From NCBI GenBank assembly GCA_000503195.1, contig AYSC01000003.1, positions 1 to 64,000 on the forward strand: a DNA stretch of 64,000 nucleotides, read 5' to 3'. The first letter of the stretch is position 1, and each line of letters starts with the position of its first letter. Both the position numbers and the translations under genes were made by a program. The stretch is from Blastomonas sp. CACIA14H2 (GTDB taxonomy: Bacteria; Pseudomonadota; Alphaproteobacteria; Sphingomonadales; Sphingomonadaceae). This document shows, piece after piece, positions 18,069 to 26,845 of this stretch. The notes under the pieces are model-generated. The model searched no databases. It was given only the letters and a program-made list of their open reading frames with translations, and was not told the origin of the DNA.

Positions 18069-18650
18069 ATGATCATGATCCGCCATTTCCTTGCCGCCAC
18101 CGCCCTTGGCTCTGCCATGATCCTTGCCGGATGCAACAGCGGCGCCGACAGCGACGCCCCGGCACCTGCTCCCGAAACGGTCGAGACCGAGGCGGGCGCA
18201 GGCGAGCTGCCGATGATGGCCCGCGCCATGCTGAAGACCGCCGATGGCAAGGACGCAGGCATGGTCAGCGCGACCGAGCGCGAGGATGGCATCCAGATCG
18301 AGGTCAGCGCCACGGGCATGCCTGCGGGTGAACATGGCATTCATGTTCATATGACAGGTACGTGCGAGGGGCCGAAATTCGAGAGCGCCGGCGGACACTG
18401 GAACCCGACGGGCGCAAAGCACGGCCTCAGCAATCCGCAAGGCCAGCATCATGGCGACATGCCCAATCTGGTGGTCGCCAGCGATGGTAGCGGACGGATG
18501 GATTACGCCATCCGCGGTGCAAGGCTGACCGAAATGCTCGATGCCGACGGCGCGGCACTGGTGATCCACGCCAAGGCCGATGATCAGATGACCGATCCGT
18601 CGGGCAATAGCGGCGACCGGCTGGCCTGCGGCGCGTTCTCGCGCGGCTGA
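18069..18650 (+). CDS. sodC: Cu/Zn superoxide dismutase, lipoprotein
   Basis: A 193-residue periplasmic copper/zinc superoxide dismutase. A lipobox ILAGC places the lipidated cysteine at residue 22, so it is probably membrane anchored. Metal-site histidines include His92 and His94 (IHVHMTG), His110 (GGHWNP), His118, His127 and a C-terminal His167. Cys99 and Cys187 can form the conserved disulfide (SGNSGDRLACG). It abuts the stop of the convergent downstream gene. Confidence 0.95.
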   Translation: MIMIRHFLAATALGSAMILAGCNSGADSDAPAPAPETVETEAGAGELPMMARAMLKTADGKDAGMVSATEREDGIQIEVSATGMPAGEHGIHVHMTGTCEGPKFESAGGHWNPTGAKHGLSNPQGQHHGDMPNLVVASDGSGRMDYAIRGARLTEMLDADGAALVIHAKADDQMTDPSGNSGDRLACGAFSRG

Positions 18651-19460
18651 TCAGCGACTGGAGGTGCGTACGCCGTAATCGATACGGATGCGCACCCATT
18701 CGCCGACCTTCGATACACCGCCGACCCGAGGTGGGCGCACCCGGAATTGCCATGCCGCCGCGATGACCGCTCGCCCGATGCCTGAGCCTAGGGGCGATTC
18801 GCCGATCTCGTAGCAATCCTCGACGCGGAAATCGGGCACGGTGCGGCACGCGATCAGCGCCGATCCGGGGCCCCGCGCCGTCGACAGATAGCCTTTCAGC
18901 TCATCGTCATAAGGCTCGCGATACCATGCGGCCGCGAACAGCGGCTCGCCATTCGGCCCCGAGCCCACGCGCTCGCTGTCGCCGGGCACACCCTTGTCGG
19001 CGGGGCCATAGACTCGCCCCGGCCTGATCACTGCCCTGGCTTTCGGCTGGGACGGGGGAGGCGCGGGCGCGGCCTGGGGCGAGGGTATCGCCACAATCGG
19101 CGGCGGAACCGGCGATGGCTGCGGCGACACCACCGGGCTTGGCGTCTCGACCGGGCTTTCCTCCTGCTCGGTCGGCTCAGGCGAGCGCGAGGCGTTTTCC
19201 GCGGGCTTGGGGCTGTCCTGCTCGGTCTTTTCTGCGGTGGGCTCGGGTGTCACGCCGAACACCGTCATCAGCGATTCCTCTCGCTTTTTGCTCGGCGGCG
19301 CGATCGACAGCGAGAGCAGGGCGAGCACGAACAGCAGCTCGGCGATCAGCGCCAGGATGATGCCGCCCGCCCGCTCGCCCACTCGCGAGCGCAACGCCTC
19401 GCGCAGGCGTGCCAGGCGGGTCGTTACAGCGGGGGAGGTTTCGGCAGAGGTGAAGTCCAT
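18651..19460 (-). CDS. Proline-rich single-pass membrane protein, TonB-like
   Basis: A 269-residue protein with one transmembrane helix at about 33-55, a long Pro/Glu/Ser-rich linker (about 70-145) and a C-terminal domain with two cysteines. The layout resembles TonB/energy-transducer proteins, but the canonical TonB C-terminal motif is not obvious, so the assignment is by architecture. No ExbB or ExbD genes are adjacent. It lies back to back with sodC, stop against stop, without a gap. Confidence 0.6.
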   Translation of the reverse strand: MDFTSAETSPAVTTRLARLREALRSRVGERAGGIILALIAELLFVLALLSLSIAPPSKKREESLMTVFGVTPEPTAEKTEQDSPKPAENASRSPEPTEQEESPVETPSPVVSPQPSPVPPPIVAIPSPQAAPAPPPSQPKARAVIRPGRVYGPADKGVPGDSERVGSGPNGEPLFAAAWYREPYDDELKGYLSTARGPGSALIACRTVPDFRVEDCYEIGESPLGSGIGRAVIAAAWQFRVRPPRVGGVSKVGEWVRIRIDYGVRTSSR

Positions 19461-19519
19461 CAGCGACAGGCGTGCTTTCGTGCGATTGCGGCCCCCCAGC
19501 CCCTGAGCGCACCCGCAGA

Positions 19520-19595
19520 TGGTGCCGCTTGTCGGATTCGAACCAACGACCTACCGCTTACAAGGCGGTTGCTCTACCAGCTGAGCTAAAGCGGC
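19520..19595 (-). tRNA. tRNA-Thr (UGU)
   Basis: The minus strand folds into a complete 76-nt cloverleaf including the encoded CCA. The acceptor stem GCCGCTT/AAGCGGC is perfect. The D-arm reads AGCTCAGCTGGTAGAGC and the T-arm holds GGTTCGAATCC. The anticodon stem ACCGC/GCGGT encloses loop CTTGTAA, giving anticodon TGT (threonine). Confidence 0.97.
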
Positions 19596-19627
19596 GTACC
19601 CATCGCGATTGCGGGGCGTGCCATGCG

Positions 19628-20521
19628 CTATTTGACGCCAAAGGTCCAGCCTTCAGTGCGGCGGATCGCCTCATCGAGCGCGGGCGGATGCCAGAAGCTG
19701 TGCCACAATTGCTCGTTGCGCGCGGCGTTACGCAACCAGGCGGCGGTGATCAGCGCATCGGTGCTGTGATCGTCATGCGCCAGCAGCGGGGCAGGGGGCG
19801 GCGCGCCGAGCGCGGCGAGTGCCTGATGCAGCGCGTCGGCATCGCGCACCTTGCTGCGCCCGCCTGCAATCCCGGCGGCGCGCGCGGCGATGCTGGTATA
19901 GATTTCGACGATCACAGGGCCGCTTTCCGGCACCGGGTCGAACGGCCATATGGGCACGCGCCCCGCCAGCCGGTGCAGCACGCGCATGCCGGTGAGGCTC
20001 GACTTGCCGACCTGCGCTGCGCCGACCAGGTTGAAGCAGCTCGCGCTGTTCGCCTGTTTGGTGCGCCGCTGGTGATGCTCGACCGCGCGCAGCCGCCCGG
20101 TGCCCAAGGTGCCGAACCGGTCGCCGGTATCGCCCTTGCCGTGGCGGAAATAGCGCCGCGCCTCATCGTGCCGCACGAAGCTGCTCGCGGCGAGATGCTC
20201 GTCCTCGGCGCACAGCCGGTCGACCAGCGCCCAGAGGCCGCGCGCGTCGGCAGGACTATGCTCCCAGTCGGGGAAATAGCTGCCCGCATCGACAAACGGG
20301 AAGGTGGGCGACAGGTCCAGCCCGATCAGCATGTCGGTGCCTGCCTCCGCATGCGCGAGCAGCCAGTCGAGCGCCGCGCCGCGCGACCAGCCGCCTTGCG
20401 GTTTCAGCAATACCGGGCGCGCGTCTTCGTCGGCCGCGATGGTCGCCAGCGCGAGCCCCCTGGGCCGCGCCACTGCCTGGCCGGACCAATCGAAACAGGC
20501 ATAATGGTTAAAGCGGCGCAT
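19628..20521 (-). CDS. Protein of unknown function, 297 residues
   Basis: From ATG 20521 the product is 297 residues; a TTG at 20530 overlapping the upstream stop is the alternative. The N-terminus (NHYACFDWSGQAVARPRG) and GLDLSPTFPF suggest a ribonuclease H-like fold of the DUF429 kind, with acidic residues at the strand ends, but I do not recognise the family firmly. No signal peptide or membrane segment is present. It starts 5 nt after the serine hydrolase stop, so the two form an operon. Confidence 0.7.
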   Translation of the reverse strand: MRRFNHYACFDWSGQAVARPRGLALATIAADEDARPVLLKPQGGWSRGAALDWLLAHAEAGTDMLIGLDLSPTFPFVDAGSYFPDWEHSPADARGLWALVDRLCAEDEHLAASSFVRHDEARRYFRHGKGDTGDRFGTLGTGRLRAVEHHQRRTKQANSASCFNLVGAAQVGKSSLTGMRVLHRLAGRVPIWPFDPVPESGPVIVEIYTSIAARAAGIAGGRSKVRDADALHQALAALGAPPPAPLLAHDDHSTDALITAAWLRNAARNEQLWHSFWHPPALDEAIRRTEGWTFGVK

Positions 20522-20526
20522 CGCGA

Positions 20527-21930
20527 TCAACGCATGGTCTTGAGCACCTCGGCGGTGAATTTGGCGATGTCGAACTGGTCGCCTGCGCTGTCATAGCCGC
20601 GGCGCACGATCACCAGATCGCGGCTGGGGATCACGACCAGATACTGGCCGCGATTGCCGAACGCGGCAAAGGCGTCGGCAGGTACGCCCTCGCTCTTGTT
20701 CATCAGCCAGAAGCTCGCGCCATAGCCGAACTCGCCGTCGGGCTGGGGGCCGCTGGGCTTCGTCACATAATCGCGCCAGCCTGCGGGCAGCACGCGCTGG
20801 CCGTCCCACATCCCGTCATTCAGGTATAGGAGCCCCATTCGCGCCATGTCGCGCGCGGTGGTCCAGACCTGGCTCGAGAGGATGTAATTGCCCTGCCAGT
20901 CGGTCTCCGCCCAGGTGCGGGTCATGCCGATCGCATCGAACATCTGGTGCGGGTGCAGATCGGGCGCGGCATCGCGCGCGGCGAGCGTGGCGAGCAATAT
21001 GTCGTTATTGGCATAGCGGAAGGTCGAGCCCGGCTGTTGCAGCATCGGCCACAGCGTCGTCCACTGGCGTACCTCGCCCGCGCCCATATAGACCGCGTCG
21101 GTGCGATTGCCGGCGCTGTCGCTGACGAGCCCGCTGCCCATGCGCAGCAGGTGATCGACCGAGATCGCGCGGCGCGGATCGCCTGGCACGTTCCATTCGC
21201 GGATCGGCGTTGCGGGTATGGTGAAGCCCTTCTGCCGAACGAAACCGATATAGGTGCCCGCCATCGACTTGGCGACCGACCAGGTGCGCTGCGCGGTGTG
21301 CAGGTCGTGCCCCTGCTTGTAGCGTTCCTGCACGATGCGCCCCTTGTGGACGATCACCACGCCGCTGGTCTTGCCGCCAAAGGCTTTCGCATCGAACGCG
21401 CTTTCGATCAGCGTGTCGAACGGCGTGATCATCATCACGCGCGGGTCGCTGGCATTGGCATCGCCCATCGGCCAGGGGCGGTCGTCGAGGCTGCCCGCAG
21501 GCGCGCGCTCCAGATCCTCGCCGGGCAGGCGGCGGCCGTCATTGGTCCAGCCGATCGGCATCGAGGTGCAGCCGGTGACCGGATTGTGCCGGGCCACGCG
21601 CGGCGGCATGCCCTCGGCAAAACCGACGCTCACCTGATGCGCCGCCTCGTCGATCTCGGCTTTCAGCGTAGGCACGATCGGCGTGATATGCGGATAGATG
21701 CCCGAAAGCTCGTCCGCCTCGATATCGGCGAGCGTCTTGTTGCCGTTCCACAGGCCCGAGCACAGGAACTGCGCCTTGTATCCCGCCGCCTCGGCCATCG
21801 TCATGCGCGTGGGGCCTGCGGGCGGGGGTGTCTGCTGCGCTGCCGTGGGAGTGCCCAGCAGGGCTAGAGCCAGGGCAAATCCCGCGATAGCCTGGGAAAA
21901 GCGGGCAGGGCGGAACGGCTTTGGCATCAT
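20527..21930 (-). CDS. Exported serine hydrolase, beta-lactamase (class C-like) family
   Basis: A 467-residue protein with a signal peptide (MMPKPFRPARF then a hydrophobic stretch ending TAAQ). The penicillin-binding/beta-lactamase motifs are present: SVAK (SxxK, catalytic serine) and RYANND (YxN). This fold covers esterases, carboxypeptidases and lactamases, and resistance cannot be inferred. The start codon lies only 27 bp from that of the divergent brnT-like gene. Confidence 0.88.
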   Translation of the reverse strand: MMPKPFRPARFSQAIAGFALALALLGTPTAAQQTPPPAGPTRMTMAEAAGYKAQFLCSGLWNGNKTLADIEADELSGIYPHITPIVPTLKAEIDEAAHQVSVGFAEGMPPRVARHNPVTGCTSMPIGWTNDGRRLPGEDLERAPAGSLDDRPWPMGDANASDPRVMMITPFDTLIESAFDAKAFGGKTSGVVIVHKGRIVQERYKQGHDLHTAQRTWSVAKSMAGTYIGFVRQKGFTIPATPIREWNVPGDPRRAISVDHLLRMGSGLVSDSAGNRTDAVYMGAGEVRQWTTLWPMLQQPGSTFRYANNDILLATLAARDAAPDLHPHQMFDAIGMTRTWAETDWQGNYILSSQVWTTARDMARMGLLYLNDGMWDGQRVLPAGWRDYVTKPSGPQPDGEFGYGASFWLMNKSEGVPADAFAAFGNRGQYLVVIPSRDLVIVRRGYDSAGDQFDIAKFTAEVLKTMR

Positions 21931-21957
21931 CAAACACTCCAGCGTGGGCAGAGCGTT

Positions 21958-22245
21958 ATGGAATTTGAATGGGACGAAGCCAAGCGCTTGATCAATCTGG
22001 AAAAGCACGGGATCGATTTTGGCGATTTGGCCGAGTTCTGGGAGGGTGACCTGCTCAATCCGGCAGCGGTCCGCGACGCCGGTGATGAACTGAGGCTGCT
22101 GGCCCTGGGAGTCACCCGGGGTGACGGCAGGATCATTGCTGTGGTATACACAGTGTGTGGCAGTGCAATCAGGCTGATCAGCGCTAGGCGAGCGAGCAGA
22201 TATGAGCGAGAGGTTTTCAGATCGCGTTTCGGCTACGGGGAATGA
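21958..22245 (+). CDS. brnT: BrnT family toxin (DUF497)
   Basis: A 95-residue protein with the BrnT signature: FEWDEAKRLINLEKHGIDF at 3-21 and ISARRASRYEREVF at 74-87. BrnT toxins are RelE-like ribonucleases that stop translation. The toxin-first gene order is typical of brnTA. The downstream partner overlaps by 44 nt in another frame. The start is only 27 bp from the divergent serine hydrolase start, so promoters must overlap coding sequence. Base composition is somewhat less GC-rich than the neighbours, consistent with a mobile toxin-antitoxin module. Confidence 0.88.
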   Translation: MEFEWDEAKRLINLEKHGIDFGDLAEFWEGDLLNPAAVRDAGDELRLLALGVTRGDGRIIAVVYTVCGSAIRLISARRASRYEREVFRSRFGYGE

Positions 22246-22525
22246 GGCATCCCGGTCAGACTGGGCGCGTGTCGGTGCTCTGACAGATAGCGAGATCGAT
22301 GCGGCTATCGCTGCGGATGACGATACCTTTGCTCTGACGCCCGCTGATCTGCAATCAAACGGACCTGGGTTCAAATTCGTCGATCGCGGCGAGCAGAACT
22401 GGTGCTGGCTGTTCTACGGCGAAGAAGGGCAGCTGCTGGCCCGAAGCGGCCAGATCTATAGAAACCTGGTGGATGCGATTGCCGCTGCCGACCACATTCG
22501 GCGCAGCTTCGCGAAAGCCGCCTAA
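22202..22525 (+). CDS. BrnA-like antitoxin with atypical C-terminal domain
   Basis: A 107-residue protein. Residues about 19-40 (SDWARVGALTDSEIDAAIA) resemble the N-terminal part of BrnA antitoxins. Instead of the usual ribbon-helix-helix DNA-binding tail, residues 59-100 read KFVDRGEQNWCWLFYGEEGQ and continue with LLARSGQIYRNLVDAIA, which resembles the small DUF1508/YegP beta-sheet domain. It overlaps brnT by 44 nt and its stop overlaps that of the convergent rarA gene by 3 nt. The role as antitoxin is inferred from position and the N-terminal match. Confidence 0.65.
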   Translation: MSERFSDRVSATGNEASRSDWARVGALTDSEIDAAIAADDDTFALTPADLQSNGPGFKFVDRGEQNWCWLFYGEEGQLLARSGQIYRNLVDAIAAADHIRRSFAKAA

Positions 22526-23844
22526 CCCCGCTGCTTCCGCAACTCCTCCCACACCCGCAGGCGTTCGGCGATGCGGGCTTCATAGCCGCGTTCCACAGGC
22601 TGGTAGAAGCGCTGCGGTTCCATCTCTTCGGGCCAGTAGTTCGCGCCGGAAAAACCGTCCTCGGCGTCATGGTCATAAGCATAGCCCTGGCCATAGCCGA
22701 TATCCTTCATCAGCCTCGTCGGCGCATTGAGGATGTTCTGCGGCGGCATCAGCGATCCGGTGGCCTTGGCAGCCTTCCACGCGGCCTTCTGCGCGGCATA
22801 GGCGGCGTTCGATTTGGGCGCGGTGGCGCAATAGAGGCAGGCCTGGACGATAGCCAGTTCGCCTTCGGGCGAGCCCAGGAATGCATAGGCATCCTTCGCG
22901 GCGAGGCACTGCAGCAGCGCCTGCGGATCGGCCATGCCGATATCCTCGCTGGCAAAGCGGGTGATACGGCGCAGCACGTAGAGCGGCTCCTCGCCCGCGA
23001 CCAGCATCCGCGCGAGATAATAGAGCGCTGCCTGCGGATCGGAGCCGCGCATCGCCTTGTGCAGCGCGGAGATGAGGTTGTAATGCCCCTCGCGGTCCTT
23101 GTCATAGACCGGCATCCGGCGGTGGAGCAGCGCGGCAAGGCCCGCCGGGTCGAGTGGCGCCTCGACATGGATCGACAGCAGCGTTTCGACCTGATTGAGC
23201 AGGAAGCGGCCATCGCCATCGGCCGAGGCGATCAGCGCGGCGCGAGCATCCTCGGTCAGCGGTAGTCCCTTGCCCGTCAGCCGTTCGGCGCGCGCGATCA
23301 GTTTGCCCAGCGCCGCCTCGTCGAGCCGCCGCAGGATCAGGACTTGGGCACGGCTGAGCAAAGCGGCGTTGAGTTCGAACGAGGGGTTTTCAGTCGTCGC
23401 GCCCACCAGCACCACCGTGCCGCGTTCGACGAAGGGGAGGAATCCATCCTGCTGCGCACGATTGAAGCGGTGGATCTCGTCCACGAACAGCAGGGTACGC
23501 TGGCCCGCGCCCGCCATCTTTTCGGCATCGGCAAAGGCCTTTTTGAGGTCTGCGACGCCTGAAAAGACGGCCGAGATCGCGACGAAGCGCATCCCCGTCG
23601 CCTCGCCCAGCAGCCGCGCCATGCTGGTCTTGCCGGTACCGGGCGGCCCCCAGAGGATCATCGAGGACAGCTTGCCCGCCGCCACCATCCGCCCGATCGC
23701 GCCTTCGGGGCCTGTCAGATGATCCTGACCGATAATCTCGGAGAGCGAGCGAGGCCGCAGCCGGTCGGCCAGCGGCGCATCGGGGCCGGGCGCAGGATCG
23801 GCCGGGCCGTCAGCGCCAGGCAGGGTGTCGAACAGATCGCTCAT
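22522..23844 (-). CDS. rarA: Replication-associated recombination AAA+ ATPase RarA (MgsA)
   Basis: A 440-residue clamp-loader-like ATPase acting at stalled replication forks. Walker A is GPPGTGKTS and Walker B LLFVDEIHRFN, with the C-terminal MgsA domain ending in YWPEEMEPQRFYQPVERGYE. The start MSDLFDTLP is chosen because it gives the family N-terminus; 32 further codons upstream are unlike homologs. Length is normal. Confidence 0.95.
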   Translation of the reverse strand: MSDLFDTLPGADGPADPAPGPDAPLADRLRPRSLSEIIGQDHLTGPEGAIGRMVAAGKLSSMILWGPPGTGKTSMARLLGEATGMRFVAISAVFSGVADLKKAFADAEKMAGAGQRTLLFVDEIHRFNRAQQDGFLPFVERGTVVLVGATTENPSFELNAALLSRAQVLILRRLDEAALGKLIARAERLTGKGLPLTEDARAALIASADGDGRFLLNQVETLLSIHVEAPLDPAGLAALLHRRMPVYDKDREGHYNLISALHKAMRGSDPQAALYYLARMLVAGEEPLYVLRRITRFASEDIGMADPQALLQCLAAKDAYAFLGSPEGELAIVQACLYCATAPKSNAAYAAQKAAWKAAKATGSLMPPQNILNAPTRLMKDIGYGQGYAYDHDAEDGFSGANYWPEEMEPQRFYQPVERGYEARIAERLRVWEELRKQRG

Positions 23845-23904
23845 CGTCTCGACGCTAGCCGCTCGCGCGGAATCGCGAAAGAGCAGGTCATCGCATTTTG
23901 CCGC

Positions 23905-23947
23905 TTGACGAAAATGCATCAAGATATATCTTAGAGCCATCGAGATA
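23905..23947 (+). promoter_or_regulatory. Promoter and operator candidates of the padR gene
   Basis: A -35-like TTGACG (23905-23910) is followed after 17 nt by TATCTT (23928-23933). The 12-bp perfect palindrome AAGATATATCTT (23921-23932) covers the -10. A direct repeat CATCAAGATA (23917-23926) and CATCGAGATA (23938-23947) is spaced 21 bp, two helical turns. This fits autorepression by the PadR protein encoded downstream. Confidence 0.55.
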
Positions 23948-23966
23948 CACAGGAGTAAGAATCGAT

Positions 23967-24614
23967 ATGACGATGCGTTTCAGAATGGGCGGTGGCCCGC
24001 GCGGCCGCGGGGATTGCGGCAAACCCTTCATCGCGATGAGCTTCGGTCCCGGTAGTCGCGGCTGGGGTGGCGATTGGGATTTCGGCAATTTCAGCTTTGA
24101 CGGCGGCGGCCGGGGCGGACGTGGCAGCGGTGGTCGTGGACCACGCGGACGTCGCCGGATGTTCGACGGCGGCGAATTGCGGCTGGTGCTGCTGGCGCTG
24201 ATCGAAAAGGAACCGCGCCACGGCTATGACCTGATCAGGGCGATCGAGGAGATGACTGGCGGCGAATATGCTCCCAGCCCCGGCGTGGTCTATCCCACGC
24301 TCAGCCTGCTGGAGGATGCCGGCCTTATCGCCTCGGCCGAGACCGAAGGGTCGCGCAAGGCGTTTCGGATCACCGACGCCGGTGTGGCGGAACTGACCGA
24401 CAAGCGCGAGGAAGCCGATGCGTTGCTGGCACGGCTCACCGAAGCGGGCGAGGAGCGCGAACAGCGCGCCGGCGGTCCGCAGATCGGCCGCGCGGTCGGC
24501 AATCTGATGGCGGCGATGGCGCACCGTCTCGCCAGCGGCGAGGTCGATGCCGAGTTCAAGCACCAGGTCGCCGAAATCCTCGACGAGGCCGCGCGCAAGA
24601 TCGAGCGGCTGTAA
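23967..24614 (+). CDS. PadR family transcriptional regulator with Gly/Arg-rich N-terminus
   Basis: A 215-residue protein starting at ATG 23967 after AGGAG. Residues 1-60 are rich in Gly, Arg, Phe and Asp with no predicted fold. The PadR winged-helix domain spans about 68-145 (LRLVLLALIEKEPRHGYDLI, then PSPGVVYPTLSLLEDAGLI). A C-terminal helical dimer segment follows. PadR proteins are usually repressors relieved by a ligand. The palindrome and direct repeat in its promoter suggest autoregulation. Confidence 0.9.
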   Translation: MTMRFRMGGGPRGRGDCGKPFIAMSFGPGSRGWGGDWDFGNFSFDGGGRGGRGSGGRGPRGRRRMFDGGELRLVLLALIEKEPRHGYDLIRAIEEMTGGEYAPSPGVVYPTLSLLEDAGLIASAETEGSRKAFRITDAGVAELTDKREEADALLARLTEAGEEREQRAGGPQIGRAVGNLMAAMAHRLASGEVDAEFKHQVAEILDEAARKIERL

Positions 24615-24696
24615 GCGGCAAATCGCCGATTAGGATGACAATAATGCAAGAAGCGGGTCTGGCGGCGGACAAGCCGTCAGGCCCGCTCTGACATGT

Positions 24697-25200
24697 TCAG
24701 CTGGCGCCCACCGAGTCCCGCACGACGGCAATGCCCGCCTCGCGCTGGCGCTTGAGCTCCTGTTTCAGCTTTGCCGGGTCCTCGGCAACGATGAAGCCGA
24801 AGCTGACCCCGCCTTCCTTGCCGATGGTCGCATGGTGGAGCTTGTGCGCCTGAACGAGGCGCTTGGCATAGCCGCTCTTGGGCACCCAGCGGAAATAGCG
24901 CTGATGCACCAACCCGTCATGGATCAGCGTGTAGATAAGGCCATAGATCATCACGCCGACACCCATCCAGGTCGCAGGCTCCCACAGCCACGCGCCGATG
25001 ATGAACAGGCTGATCGAAATCGCCGATCCGACGATCGCGTACAGGTCGTTCTTCTCGAACGTGTTGTTGTGCGGCTCGTGATGATCGCGGTGCCAGCCCC
25101 AGCCCCAGCCGTGCATCACGTATTTGTGGCTCCACCACGCCACGAATTCCATGAACGCGACAGAGGCTATCACGATGCCGAAGTTGATCAGGACCTGCAT
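24697..25200 (-). CDS. crtZ: Beta-carotene hydroxylase CrtZ
   Basis: A 167-residue integral membrane di-iron hydroxylase that adds 3-hydroxyl groups to beta-carotene rings, giving zeaxanthin-type xanthophylls. The histidine clusters HKYVMHGWGWGWHRDHHEPH, HDGLVH and HKLHHA are complete. Four hydrophobic helices are visible. No other carotenoid gene is adjacent. The start MQVLINFG gives the normal family length. Confidence 0.95.
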   Translation of the reverse strand: MQVLINFGIVIASVAFMEFVAWWSHKYVMHGWGWGWHRDHHEPHNNTFEKNDLYAIVGSAISISLFIIGAWLWEPATWMGVGVMIYGLIYTLIHDGLVHQRYFRWVPKSGYAKRLVQAHKLHHATIGKEGGVSFGFIVAEDPAKLKQELKRQREAGIAVVRDSVGAS

Positions 25201-25342
25201 GGCGCCAGAATAGGCGCATTCGCCCCCCGATTGAAGAGGGCATATTGTCCCGGTTGCAACGGCAACCAAATCCGCGCTGGATTTGGGCAAAGGGTTCTGC
25301 CAAGCGACCAGCGAAGACCGGTTTGAAGGGGTAATCTGCACG

Positions 25343-26770
25343 ATGGCTCAGGCAAGGACGCTGTACGAGAAAATCTGGGACGCGCATGTCGTCGACCAGC
25401 GCGACGATGGCACCGCGATCATCTTCATCGACCGCCATCTCGTGCACGAGGTGACCAGCCCGCAGGCGTTCGAGGGGCTGCGCATGGCCGGGCGCAAGGT
25501 GCGTCGGCCCGATCTGACGCTCGCCGTGCCCGACCATAATGTGCCCACCACCGCGCGCGTCGACGCTGCGGGCAATCGCATTCCGATCGCCGATCCCGAA
25601 AGCCGCGCGCAACTGGAGGCGCTGGAGCGCAACGCGCCCGCGTTCGGCGTGCCCTATATCAGCGCCACCGACATCCGCCAGGGCATCGTCCATGTCATCG
25701 GCCCCGAGCAGGGGTTCACGCTGCCCGGCTGCACCATGGTCTGCGGCGACAGCCATACCGCCGCGCATGGCGCGCTGGGCGCGCTCGCCTTCGGGATCGG
25801 CACGTCGGAGGTCGAGCATGTGCTGGCGACGCAGACGCTGCAGCTCAAGCGATCGAAATCGATGGAAATCCGTGTCGAGGGCGATCTGCCCGCCGGTGTC
25901 AGTCCCAAGGACCTGATCCTGCACATCATCGGCCAGATCGGCGCGGCGGGCGGCACCGGCCATGTCGTCGAATATCGCGGCCGCGTGTTCGAGCAGATGT
26001 CGATCGAAGGCCGTCTGACCATCGCGAACATGTCGATCGAGGCAGGCGCGCGCGCCGGGCTGATCGCGCCCGACGACACCACCTTCGCCTATCTGAAAGG
26101 CCGTCCGATGGCGCCCAAGGGTGCCGAGTGGGACGCGGCCGTCGCCTATTGGCGCACGCTCAAGACCGATGACGGCGCGGTGTTCGACACGTCGGTCGTC
26201 ATCAACGCGGCCGATGTCGCGCCCTCGGTCACCTGGGGCACCAGCCCCGAGGATGTCGTGCCGATCACCGGCGTCATCCCTGATCCCAAGAGCTTCGAGG
26301 ATGCCTCCAAGCGCGCCGCCGCGCAGAAATCGCTCGACTATATGGGCCTCACGGCAGGCACGCCGCTCAGCGAGGTGCCCGTTGAGCACATCTTCATCGG
26401 CAGCTGCACCAACAGCCGGATCGAGGATCTGCGCGCGGCCGCCGAAGTGCTGAAGGGCCGCCGCAACGCGCCCGGCATCAAGTCGGCGCTGGTCGTGCCC
26501 GGCTCGGGCCTGGTCAAGCGCCAGGCCGAGGAAGAGGGGCTCGACCGCATCTTCATCGAGGCCGGATTCGAGTGGCGCGAGCCGGGCTGCTCGGCGTGTC
26601 TCGGCATGAACCCGGACAAGGTGCCGAGCGGCGAACGCTGCGCCTCGACCTCGAACCGCAATTTCGTCGGCCGCCAGGGCCCCGGCGCGCGCACGCATCT
26701 GGTCAGCCCGGCGATGGCGGCCGCGGCAGCGGTGACCGGACGGCTGAGCGATGTGCGCGAGCTGGTGTAA
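25343..26770 (+). CDS. leuC: 3-isopropylmalate dehydratase large subunit LeuC
   Basis: A 475-residue aconitase-family subunit for leucine synthesis, isomerising 2- to 3-isopropylmalate with LeuD. It has the CGDSHTATHGA-type motif ([23 protein letters not shown]) and the cluster-ligand segments IGSCTNSR and [11 protein letters not shown]. The start [15 protein letters not shown] is typical. The partner leuD lies about 1.1 kb downstream, separated by two unrelated genes. Confidence 0.97.
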   Translation: MAQARTLYEKIWDAHVVDQRDDGTAIIFIDRHLVHEVTSPQAFEGLRMAGRKVRRPDLTLAVPDHNVPTTARVDAAGNRIPIADPESRAQLEALERNAPAFGVPYISATDIRQGIVHVIGPEQGFTLPGCTMVCGDSHTAAHGALGALAFGIGTSEVEHVLATQTLQLKRSKSMEIRVEGDLPAGVSPKDLILHIIGQIGAAGGTGHVVEYRGRVFEQMSIEGRLTIANMSIEAGARAGLIAPDDTTFAYLKGRPMAPKGAEWDAAVAYWRTLKTDDGAVFDTSVVINAADVAPSVTWGTSPEDVVPITGVIPDPKSFEDASKRAAAQKSLDYMGLTAGTPLSEVPVEHIFIGSCTNSRIEDLRAAAEVLKGRRNAPGIKSALVVPGSGLVKRQAEEEGLDRIFIEAGFEWREPGCSACLGMNPDKVPSGERCASTSNRNFVGRQGPGARTHLVSPAMAAAAAVTGRLSDVRELV

Positions 26771-26845
26771 TCACACGTTATTGCCGAACGCGATTGATGC
26801 TAAAAAAAGTGCTTGACCAGAGATTGGACAACAGGAGCTAATGAC

